Source: Gigantopelta aegis
Lineage: Eukaryota; Mollusca; Gastropoda; Neomphalida; Peltospiridae
Assembly: GCF_016097555.1 (NCBI RefSeq)
Contig: NW_024532765.1
Location: 62,001 to 126,000 of the forward strand
Length of the DNA: 64,000 nucleotides
Reading direction: 5' to 3'
In this document: piece after piece, positions 23,522 to 33,371 of the stretch
How the letters are laid out: each line of letters opens with the position of its first letter
Position numbering within the stretch: the stretch's first letter is position 1
Program-made: the position numbers and the translations under genes
Notes under the pieces: generated by a model
What the model saw: the letters and a program-made list of their open reading frames with translations, nothing else
What the model was told of the DNA's origin: nothing
The model's database searches: none

Positions 23522-24892
23522 CTGAAGAAACAAAACATACCTGATTTTTGCGGATGCGTCGCAATGTTCTGTAATAATATCCATCCCAGTAAGCCAACAC
23601 CAAGTATATATTTTTCAATACAAAATAAACCACCATTGTCAAAGTGTTGAAATAACTGTTTTATGTTTTGTACATAAATTAACTCACATACTGAAATAGT
23701 AATCGGAGTGTTTTCTTGGTTAATTGGTCTTTTCTTTCTGTGGCCTGTACCTGTGGTTCCTGATTGGTAGGTGTATATGTAGACGGTCCCCAGACACTGT
23801 GTCTAGACACACTAAAAAGACGTGCCTCTTTTATTACATTATTATTGTGTAATAACCGCGCTGACACCCCTCAAATCATAATGGAAATTATCAGCCGTCG
23901 TGCTTTATTACTGTAAGTAATTCTGTAGAAGCCTTGATTAAGTAGACTTTCCCATCTAAAATCACAAAACTGACCAATTACGTAGTCCCAAAGAAAAGAA
24001 AACTATCATTTGGGTATCGTGAGTGGTCGTTTTTGCTCGAACGTACCCTACCAATAGGCCTAATAATATGTATTTTTTTCTTTGGATTTTTTAAAAGAGT
24101 AAAATACTGTAACTCCATTTCGTTCTATTGATGCAAATTGAAAAATATTTAGTTAAATAGTTTATTATACTATGAAGTCATTTATGTTGTTTTACAAGTC
24201 AGGTTGATGATAGCGAAGTGCCTTGTTGTAAATTAGAACGTTTGTTTACACTGTGCATAGAGGCGTTGGACGGAGCTGACGTCACTTCGCCCCAAGCCAT
24301 ACCACTGGATGTCACGAAAACAAACAAAATGGCTGCCCCCAGTTAGCAGGAATAATCAAGTTTTTTTTTAACTCTAAAACTGCATGTTTTTCATTTCTTA
24401 AAGTGTCAGTATGTGTTGGTCGTCGGGGTATGCATCTTTCCAACACATCAGGCTCATATTTGAGTTGATCCACCCTTTAAGTTGGGGTTGATTACTCAGG
24501 CGCCACCTTTGGTGGCAGCACTGCCAGTCCCTCTATTGCCTGGTTTTCTTGAGAGGCCTGGGGTGAACTAATTTGTGTATTTGGGTGCGCCGCATCATCC
24601 TACCCAGTCTGGGTTGTTTCTTTTGGGGTCGACGCATGGCATGACATTTGAGAGGCAAGTGTCTTCTTCGGAAGATGAGTCCCTCCCCCCCACCCCACCC
24701 CCCATCCCCGAGTCGGTTTTCGGTTTGGGGGAGGGGTCGGCACTGAGTCAGTGATAGAGAAGGTCCCCACTTTGGCAGGTGTTTTGCCAGAGGAGGGATA
24801 TGATTACCAGGCGGTCTTCAGTTTCATATGCAGTCAAGTCCGACTGGTGTGTCTGAGGAGGCTGTTCTCTCCTACCGGGGTGATTCGTTTGG

Positions 24893-25440
24893 AAGGAAGG
24901 AAGGAAATATTTTATTTAACAATGCACTCAACACATTTTATTTACGGTTATATGGTATCGGACATATAGTTAAGGACCACACAGATATTAAGAGAGGAAA
25001 CCCGCTGTAGCCACTTTATGGGCGACTCTTTTTTTTTTCTTTTCTTTTTTTATCCCACTTTCCTTTCTCTCCTTTGAATTCCATCTCATTTCTTCCTGAT
25101 CTGGCAACACCTCCTATCTTTCAACTTCTTTCGCTGTCCACCTCCACATCCCAGTCCTTGTGTCTCAAACCATGACAAGTGCTTGTTTCTTGTGGCTATC
25201 TGTGCCACACACCTGCCATTCCCCATCAGCTTTTAGCTGTGGGCTTAGTCTGACCACTTCGGGGAGTGTTCAGTAGTTACCTCTGGCATTGTTAAGAGGC
25301 ACTTGTAACCACCTACTATTCACCCCTACTACTATGGACTACTCTTTTCAATTAGCAGCAAGGGTTCTTTTATATGCACCATCCCACAGACAGGATAGCA
25401 CGACATACGAGTCGTGGTGTACTGGCTGGAACAAAAAATA
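24893..25440 (-). mobile_element. SINE copy split by a poly(T)-headed insertion
   Basis: The SINE tail part (24893-25028) and body part (25331-25440) are separated by ~300 bp. The insert begins with a T-rich run (25028-25051) and is flanked by ACTCTTTT on both sides, as for a minus-strand retroposon with a poly(A) tail. The inserted ~300-bp sequence was not identified. The whole lies inside the gag-like fossil. Confidence 0.7.
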
Positions 25441-26086
25441 CCGATGGAGCTTTTCGTTTGGAAACAGACACTTGGCGACGGAAGCTCCACAGCAAGATTT
25501 CGGCTTACCGTTAGCACACAAGGCGCACAAATCCCTTATGGAAATCGGTGCATTGATCGCGGGTAGAGAACATATTTTGGATGCTGTGGTTTGGAGTTCC
25601 CGGCAGCTTCAGCCGACTCAGCCAAAGTTATAAATACCTGATGAAGTTCACGAAAAACAGGCAACAGGCTGTCCAACGTCACCTATCATTCGAATCCAGT
25701 CTTGTCACTTGTCTAAACCGTCTAGTACAGCAGATATCAATACCACTGACTTCACATCTTTTACTTGGTTATCATCCTGTTACCAATATCCTAGGGAGTG
25801 GCAGTCCTACTAAGGATGAGCACCTGATAGTGGATCATGGAAGCAATCACGACTTTGCATCCTTTAGACTGCCTTGTGCATAGATGCCATTTTGATCAGG
25901 GAATACGGTTTTGTTGTCCAGATTAACTTATGTAAATGAATTTGTTAAAATATTCCCGTTTTATTATTTTGTGTCTACACATTTTAAAAATAAATTTATT
26001 ATTTTTGTGGTGTTTGCCCTACATGTATTTTGTTGACTGCAGCAATGGTTATAATCAAGTGAATTGAGAATCAAAGCTGACCAAAC

Positions 26087-27451
26087 TATAGTCAAACCTG
26101 TCCTAGCGGCCACCTGTAATCAATGGTCACCTTCCTTAAGCGGCCACTTTTTTCCCTCCCAAATGATTTATAATGTAAATGCACCTGTAATAAGCAAGCA
26201 CCTGTCATACACAGCCAGTGGCCACCTAAATCAGACTCCAAATTGCTAAAATGCCTGTTTTAAGTGGCCACATTAAATGTTTACTGTTATATAAAAGGGA
26301 TATTTTAACAACAACGATAAGGTGCAGCAAATAACCGATCTTCACACCTTCAGGAAAAGTAGTACCCTTTTAGTCCTGACATATCAACTGTGTATCGATT
26401 AAGAAAGTATGACTTGGAATACATGTACATCTAATTGTCTCTGGGCAAGCTACGCTTGACATATGTAAATTCACTTACTATGACAATAAGAGGTAGGAAT
26501 TAAACGTGCAGTGTCTGGAATATTTTTATTATTTAAGCATTTAGAACAGAAAATCCCATTACGTTTGGTGCATATAAGACGCCGCACTCCGAATTGGTTT
26601 CATTACACTGGCTTTTCTAAGTTAAAAATAAACCTGGGCTAAAAATAGTATGGTTCGGCTATTGTTGCATTACAAAAACTGAGCGGATTCTAGCAGCCAA
26701 TTCCTAGCAGCCAATTACGCTAGCAGCCAATTTCAGCAGACACTCATGGCGACATTCTAAACACCGGACTCATACGCCTTTCGATTGTTACCTGTATTTC
26801 ACACACTTTTAAACACACTGTTATGCTAATTTTTATTATTCACTACAACTTAAGAATTTTAAAGAGTATCTTTATATAAAAACAACACAAAAACAAAATA
26901 ACAACCAAGACTGATTTTCACAGTCTTATTGTTACTAATATCCATATAAATACAACTTAACCGTTTTATTAAACACTTTTATAATATCTGAAGTATCACT
27001 TTAAAAATCCATCTGTACTACGGTAATCTAGGATGTCCAACTAGTTTCGTATAGCCCACACCACACATTATAAAAGGTGTATGAGTCCGGTGTTCAAAAC
27101 ATCGCCATGCGTGTCTGCTGAAATTGGCTGCTAGCGTAATTAGCTGCTAGGAAGTGGCTGCTAGAATCCGCTCGGTATTACAAAATGGCGAGAATTGTTC
27201 TAACTGACTAGTAAGCATTTGACGATATGTGTTAATGACGACAACTCGCCAGTGAATTAAAAGTGCAGTTATGCTTGTATTTGAACTTGATTTATAGTCA
27301 ACTCTGAAGCACACATCCGTCAATTAGCAGTACAGATGGTAAAACATGTTTTAAAGACTCTATATGTGACAACCTGTAATTAGCAGCCACCTGTCTTAAG
27401 CGGTCACTTTTATCTACTCCCTTGTATGGCCACTTAAGACAGATTTCACTG
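26087..27451. mobile_element. Inverted-repeat element (AAACCTGTC ... GGCCAC modules)
   Basis: The left end (AGTCAAACCTGTCCTAGCGG) and the inverse of the right end (AGTGAAATCTGTCTTAAGTG) match, and GGCCAC/GGTCAC modules recur next to both. About 1.37 kb including the nested element at 26681-27174. No transposase; a TA target is possible. Confidence 0.5.
26681..27174. mobile_element. Foldback element with ~105-bp inverted repeats
   Basis: The first ~105 bp (starting GAGCGGATTCTAGCAGCCAA) and last ~105 bp are near-perfect inverted repeats containing three 'TAGCAGCCAA' modules. The 285-bp AT-rich centre shows nothing coding. It is nested in 26087-27451. Confidence 0.7.
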
Positions 27452-27731
27452 TACATCAGTTGAATGCCATAGGACTGGTGTCTTGGGGTAAAGTTATGAT
27501 CAGGTTGTTCTTAACTACTGACATTGTGTGTGTGTGCATGTGCTTGTTTGCAAAAAAAAAAAAAATGTAAAAAAAAAAAATAATGTAACAGAATCATTAC
27601 ATAAGGGGGACCCGGGAGTGGTTTTAGTGTTCTAATGTAGAGAAAATAAGTTGCTGTTCTTTGGTGGTAAATTCTTAAGTTCGAGAACTGTAAAATATAT
27701 TAACTACAAAATACTGTTCCATTGTATATAC

Positions 27732-27872
27732 CTGTTCTGCACTTTGTGAATTTGTTGAATCAGCATTTGCATCCTGATCCAACGTCATGTCTTTAGATGT
27801 ATCTTTGTCCTGAAAGTCACTCTCTGTTGACATCGGTGTCTTTTGTTCTGTCTTTTCAACACCAGGAAGCTT
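27732..27872 (-). CDS. Acidic linker exon of the RNF213-like gene
   Basis: This is a 141-nt exon of exactly 47 codons. It is preceded by an acceptor (ATAATTCAG) and followed by a donor (CAG|GTATAT). It reads from KLPGVEKTEQKTP to NSQSAEQ, is rich in D, E, K, S, T and Q, and has no predicted fold, so it is probably a flexible linker. Both boundaries are phase 0, which fits the phase-0 end of the exon at 36245-36329 and the phase-0 start of the large exon at 7811-9534. The next intron is about 18.2 kb and consists mainly of repeats. Such a short low-complexity exon would be unconvincing alone; the phase match on both sides carries the call. Confidence 0.7.
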
Positions 27873-28713
27873 CTGAATTATAAATAATATTAAAAGGTCA
27901 CCAAATTTTAAAGATACAAGACTACTTACAAATAACCAAATATGAATTTAGTAAAAACATTTGTAAATTAATAAGTATTATGGTCATTTTTTAACTAAAG
28001 TCTATATAACATACTTTATTTTTAATGCTTCAATTTCATGATTTGAATGTTTTATACAAAATAATAATCACCATGTTCATGGAATTTAAATAAATGTATG
28101 CAAATGGTCCAATTTATTTCAATAACAGCTTATTTTTTTCATGAACATTCTGATGTTTGGAAACAAACATGTATATATGTTCATTGTAAAGTTTAAACAA
28201 GATCAAGGCCTGTTGGCATAGACACCTCCACTATTTGCGTAATTTTTTCAATTTTTAAAGATTAACTATGTTAAAATAAGTCGACAAATACAGTTTATTA
28301 AATTTATTGACTTATTGTCATTATTAGATGATTCAACATAACATTTAAATATTGGAGATGAAAATGACTGGAAAAATACAATTCAGAAAAGCGTGGAGAA
28401 TTCTGAAAAATAAGACTTAAACATTAACAGGCCTCGAATTTGGCAAATACGAGGGCAAGGCCACTTGGCCTAGACTGACAGAGATTTTTTGGAAGGCATT
28501 ATGGTAATTTGGTGAAAGTTAATTCAAATATTTTGAAATATCTGTTAGTTTGTAGACACTAATCCAGAGTGGAGCTGGTCAACTCACCCCAAAACCAACT
28601 TTCTTCTACCAACTCATCCCACATTGTTTAGTCAACTCGCCCCCAAAATGTTACCAACTTGACCCCATGGTTGGTCAACTCGCTCCAGATGCACTTTAGT
28701 TTGTCCAAAGTAT

Positions 28714-28875
28714 ATATATTAGATTTGATGGAACTGCAATATATTTCATGCCCAAACATACACTGAGTTCAAAGATGTAAATTGTCACAGTATACTGTGA
28801 CAATTAACATCTTTGAACTCACAGTGTATGTTTGGGCATAAAATATATTGCAGTTCCATCAAATCTAATATATTT
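28714..28875. repeat. ~80-bp-arm near-perfect palindrome
   Basis: The centre is TCACAGTATACTGTGA (around 28792/28793). The arms extend outward to ATATATTAGATTTGATGG and its inverse with only a few mismatches. It can form a long hairpin and lies 19 bp left of Tc1 copy 1. Confidence 0.85.
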
Positions 28876-28893
28876 AGTACTATGAACAAAATA

Positions 28894-30468
28894 TACTACT
28901 CAAACGAATTTAAGGGTCAAAAATTTATAACCAAATAAGTTTCAGAGTGTATTAGATTGATGATGTAAACTACACCAAAAAATTATTTATTGTTCCATAT
29001 TTACAAAAAACCACAAATAAACGTCACTGTATACAAGAAAGTCACATGACATGCTGTCAAAGTTGAAGGTTGTCAAACATGGATTTTACACATTAGAACA
29101 TTCGTTTAATAGTGTGTGAATCCACCCCTGGCGCGAATACACTCAACACATCGTTGCCTCATGCTGTTGATCAGACGTCTGAAGAACTCTTGGGGAATGG
29201 CCTGCCACTCTGCCATAAGAAGTTGACCCAGATCATGAAGGTTGGCCGGAGGGGCATGGTTATCCCGAACTCTCCTGCCTAATTCGTCCCAGGCGTGTTC
29301 TATTGGGGCCAAGTCAGGCGAATATGCTGGCCAATCCATCCTGGCGATACCTTGTTGTCTGAGAAAGTCCGTTACCACCCTGGCGCGGTGGGGTCTGGCA
29401 TTGTCATCCTGCAGAACTGCCCCGCCGCCAATCTGCTGAAGGCCTGGGAGAACCAACGGCCGGATAATCTCATTCAGATAGCGGATTCCATTCAGATTGC
29501 CATCCACCACATAGAGGGGGTCCTGTGGTGGATAGAGATGCCGCCCCACACCATGACGCTGCCACCACCGAACCGGTGACATTGTTTAACGTTAACGTCA
29601 GCGAAGCGCTCCCCAGGACGTCTGTAGACACGAACCCGACCGTCGTTGAACTGGAGACTAAACCTGGACTCATCAGTGAACATCACTCGACCCCACCGAA
29701 CACGTTGCCACCGCAGATGAAGCGTGCACCAGTGACGTCTGGCCGTTCTGTGACGTGGTAGGAGTGGTGGTCGAACAGCCTGGCGATGGCAGCGTAGATT
29801 ATTGGTTTGATCAGACACTCGAGTTCCAGTCGCAGTCACGTAATCGGCGTGCAGTGGTTGTGCGTTGACGTAGAGCCATATTGGTGATGTAGCGGTCCTC
29901 TCTATTTGTAGTGCTTCGGGGTCTTCCTGATCGTGGACGATTTCGAACAGAATTCGTTGCTTGGTACCGTTGCCACAGTCGGCCAACAACACTCTGACTG
30001 ACACCAAGTCTCAGAGCAACATTTCTTTGCGTATTGCCATCCTGAAGCCAAGCAATAGCCCTTCCTCGATCTTCGATAGTCAGTTGAAGTCGTACCATTG
30101 TCGAATTTGGAGTGTACGTGCACCGTACACGAATGCAAGCTCCAATTATACGGAAATTCAGCATTGGGAACATGGAATACACGTGCAAAGCGTGCAAATG
30201 AAGCGCTTTGTGAAAAAGCAAGTTATGGGCACTTAGCAGACCTTTCGCTTTCGCCCTAATTTACGTGCAAATGTAAGCATGTTTTCACCATTAGAACTAG
30301 TCGACAGTGTCAATGACAGTGGATTTTAATTCATTTATGGGTTGCTTAGACCCACTTTCGTCAAAATGGAACAATACCATGCGTGACATTATGGTCTAGC
30401 TAATATAATTGACATTCAGAAAATAATGTCGAAAATATCATCTGACCCTTAAATTCTTTTGAGTAGTA
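28894..30468 (-). mobile_element. Tc1-type DNA transposon, damaged (copy 1)
   Basis: This is a close relative of the element at 41184-42788 with the same terminal repeats and TA duplications at 28892-28893 and 30469-30470; length 1,575 bp. The transposase region (29106-30121, minus) is broken. Relative to copy 2 it lacks 21 nt (in frame, near 29808) and 11 nt (near 29836), and has one G fewer in the G run near 29518, so the protein falls into pieces in different frames. The catalytic regions are still recognisable (FTDESRF, LQDDNARPHR, LAPIEHAW). It lies within another element (28570-31021). The two copies differ at few other sites, so both are young. Confidence 0.92.
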
Positions 30469-31856
30469 TATATAATTATCTACTTTTGCGCAACATTGTC
30501 AGAATATTTTTTAAAAACCCACTAAATATATATATGAGTACACATGTGTACTATATTAAAAAAAAAAAAGCACCAAAATATTGGGGCAGCTAGTGGCTGC
30601 CGCCTCTGTTACCCCAACTCTTGATGCCTCTGCATAATTGGGATGGAACAAAGTGGCTGTGTCCGTTAAATATGTAATAGCTGTCATATCATTACAGTTT
30701 TATTAATTAAATAATGTGCATTAAATATTGTTGAATATGCATACCAGTTGGAATCCATTACTTTAAGGAAATAAGAGACAAACTCACAAATGTTGTTAGA
30801 ATAGGCTTGACATTTCATTGTAGTAGATTATTATTTATCCGATATTACGAGTTTCACTGTAATATTAATTAATAAAATGACATCAAAGTTGTAGATGGTC
30901 ATTTTTAATTTTGTCACAATTATTTACTGACAGTAAAGTTGAGATTGGGGTGAGTTGACCAACTGCTGGGACGACTTGGTAGGGGACGAGTTGGTTTTGG
31001 GGTGAGTTGACCAGCATTCCTCCAGAGAATCCACGTACAGTTTTAGAATGATCCATTCAAAACTGCAGGAGACAGATCTTAAAATTAAATTGCATTTGTC
31101 TTTACCATTCTTAAATTAATAAATACAATAATTTTAACTGTAAGTACTAACTTGAAAATATATCTCACTCACTAGTTTTTTTATTTCAACAATATTTCAT
31201 CTAATTTGGACTATAAATTCTAGAAATGAAGATTGAACGATGTCAGCAGTACAGGTTATCATATCTATACAGATCTGACTAAAAACACATTTGCCCACGC
31301 ATGGCCTAATTTAAAATGGGAAAGTTAGATCCTTGACACTTTCTCGACACATATATGGCCCACTTGCAGGGATGTGAGTGACCAAATGTCAAAAACTCTG
31401 AAAATTGTTTGGTGGTGTTAATGTTCTTGTTATGGCGCACAAAAAGCACCCATTCCCTAGACGGGAAGAGCCAAACTAATTCGGTGATTATACCAGAAAG
31501 TATATTATCTATTTGTGCCGGCCCCGTGACAGCGATGCTTAGCAGAAACTGTTAACATTGTCCAAGTTATGAGACACAATAAACTTAACTAAAGTACATG
31601 TACATTACAATATCTACCAAAAGCTGAATAATGGGAAGAGTGAGGAGAACTGAACATATATTACATGTTTGTATAACATCATTCATTAAAGCCAGGTTTA
31701 TACTTCAATTGCAGTAAGCATTGCATTACATTTTTTTATGGCTGATCAGTACTAATGCAGCCAAATCACCAGACTCGAGTTGAAAAAACTTTTAATTAGT
31801 ATTGCTGCCAGCTAGTGCCAGTGAAACCTGCCAATAAAATTTCATTACTCAGATGT

Positions 31857-32112
31857 AAGAAGGAAGAAAGGAATGTTTTACTTAATGGTGCCCTCAACAC
31901 ATGCATTTTAGTTACGGTCATATGGCGTCAACATATGGTCACGGACCACACAGATAATTAGAAAGGAAACCCACTGCCACCACAGAATGAACTACACTTT
32001 CTGATAAGCAGCAAAGGCTCTTTGATATACTGCATCTAACAGACAGGATAGTACATACCATGGTCTTTATTACACCAGAAGTAGCTAGCCCAATGGGCAC
32101 ACAGACATGGAT
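31857..32112 (-). mobile_element. Diverged SINE copy
   Basis: Tail (TTACTTAATGGTGCCCTCAA), GGACCACACAGATAATTAGA, body (AACAGACAGGATAGTACATA) and the AGCCCAATGGGC end of the head are recognisable. Numerous differences indicate an older copy. Confidence 0.7.
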
Positions 32113-32555
32113 TTTACTGGTGTGTCTTGTTGATATTAGAGGACCTACTTTAGAAACTAGATTTTCAGAGATGCAGCCATGGTCATCCTGATGTAATGAA
32201 TATACATGTAGCAATTGTGGTTCAGGTCTAAACTCCTATATCAAATGCACCAATTCTGCTCAAGCATTTTTCACTTAATCCTACGGGACATTCAAAACTT
32301 AATAGCACCAAAAATGCCCCACCCATTACCAACCCTGGTTGGGCTGCTGGTGCTCTCTTAAATCTGCCAGGATAGGCGGTCCGTCCTCTCACCCACCCCA
32401 AACCCTTTTCCTGTCCGGGACGGAGGAGCCAGCTTAGGCAGACACCTGTGCCCATGACAGGCATATGCTACAACAGCTTGCTCTGAATGTGCATGTTAAA
32501 ACCTATGACCTGACCTGACTTGCAAATGCCTTAAATGTGTCTGTATAAAATGGTA

Positions 32556-33131
32556 TACTCAGTATCACTATTGAAGGTTCATAGTAATAATAATAACACA
32601 ATAATACTTTTTCCTTAATACTAGCCCTGGTCTTTGAGCATAGGAAACGGATCCAATCATTTGAAGTCTTTGCCACAGCCATCCAATCACACACTGAATG
32701 ACATTAAAGTGCCTCTCGTTGACTGTTTACTCCATTGCCCTTCTCAACATCAGTCAAAACACGACAAATTTTCAACTGAAGTGTGATTGAAAATGTGGAT
32801 GGCAATCATGCACACTTTTATATCCATGGTGCGAACGCATTGCACGGGCACAACATGCAGAATTTCAGTCATGGGTGCATGGAGGCAACCCATTTGTTGG
32901 GGTGATAGTAGGTACATGTTTTTGCATACATTTTACCATTTTGTTATGGCCTATAACCAGAAGTACCATTACTCATATTGAAATCCAAATACTACTTAGG
33001 AAACGTCACTCTGGGCCTAACCCACGAAGGTCATACATTCTTTCATAATCAGTGTGTTGGACGGGCATCGTTAACATGTGTAGTGTGTAGTACTAAAAAT
33101 ATGAGTGACCCTTCAATAGTGACGCTGAGTA
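32556..33131. mobile_element. Tc/mariner-type MITE
   Basis: Ends TACTCAGTATCACTATTGAA and the inverse of TACTCAGCGTCACTATTGAA, flanked by TA at 32554-32555 and 33132-33133. 576 bp, no transposase. Confidence 0.7.
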
Positions 33132-33371
33132 TACATTGCACTCTGTATCATCAGAATTTTTGTATTCCTTCCCCCCCCCCCCCCCCCCCCCCCCCCCCGT
33201 TCACTGTTACCATACAGGCTTAAGGGGCTGACAAACCTGTGCATATTTCATGTCACTGGTGAGGTTGGAAAGTGAATTGAATGTTCACATTTTGTTGTAG
33301 TGTTTAAAAATTGTATTGAATTTCACCTCAATTGATTTATATAATTCATAAGGTGATTTATTAGTCCATAT

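Larger units (their letters stand above)
22962..24476 (-). mobile_element. TTAA-flanked non-autonomous element inside a gag-like fossil
   Basis: 1,515 bp bounded by TTAA at 22958-22961 and 24477-24480, with short inverted ends AGGG...CCCT. It is homologous, in inverted orientation, to 40893-43594. It contains the 'GAGATCGTTGAGA' array (23180-23450) and a perfect 52-nt palindrome (23470-23521), neither seen in the other copies. No transposase. Confidence 0.7.
22690..25890 (+). mobile_element. Gag-like retroelement fossil with nested insertions
   Basis: Plus-strand gag-like coding remains occur at 22715-22957, 24481-24890 and 25440-25880. They are separated by a TTAA-flanked DNA element (22962-24476) and by a SINE that is itself split (24893-25440). 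Composition is GC-richer than the surroundings. Probably DIRS- or LTR-related; family not resolved. It is broken, with many breaks, and must predate its three insertions. No terminal repeats were found. Confidence 0.45.
28570..31021. mobile_element. Non-coding inverted-repeat element hosting Tc1 copy 1
   Basis: The ends carry matching inverted sequence (CTGGTCAACTCACCCCAAAA on the left, its complement at 30990-31013), followed by further 'CAACTC(A/G)CCCC' modules. A 6-bp direct repeat CCAGAG (28564-28569, 31022-31027) flanks it. No transposase is seen; without the Tc1 insert it is about 870 bp. A related partial copy lies at 44470-44786. Superfamily not resolved. Confidence 0.6.

Noticed and set aside
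29242-30236. Plus-strand open frames across Tc1 copy 1
   Set aside because: They are antisense shadows of the transposase on the minus strand.
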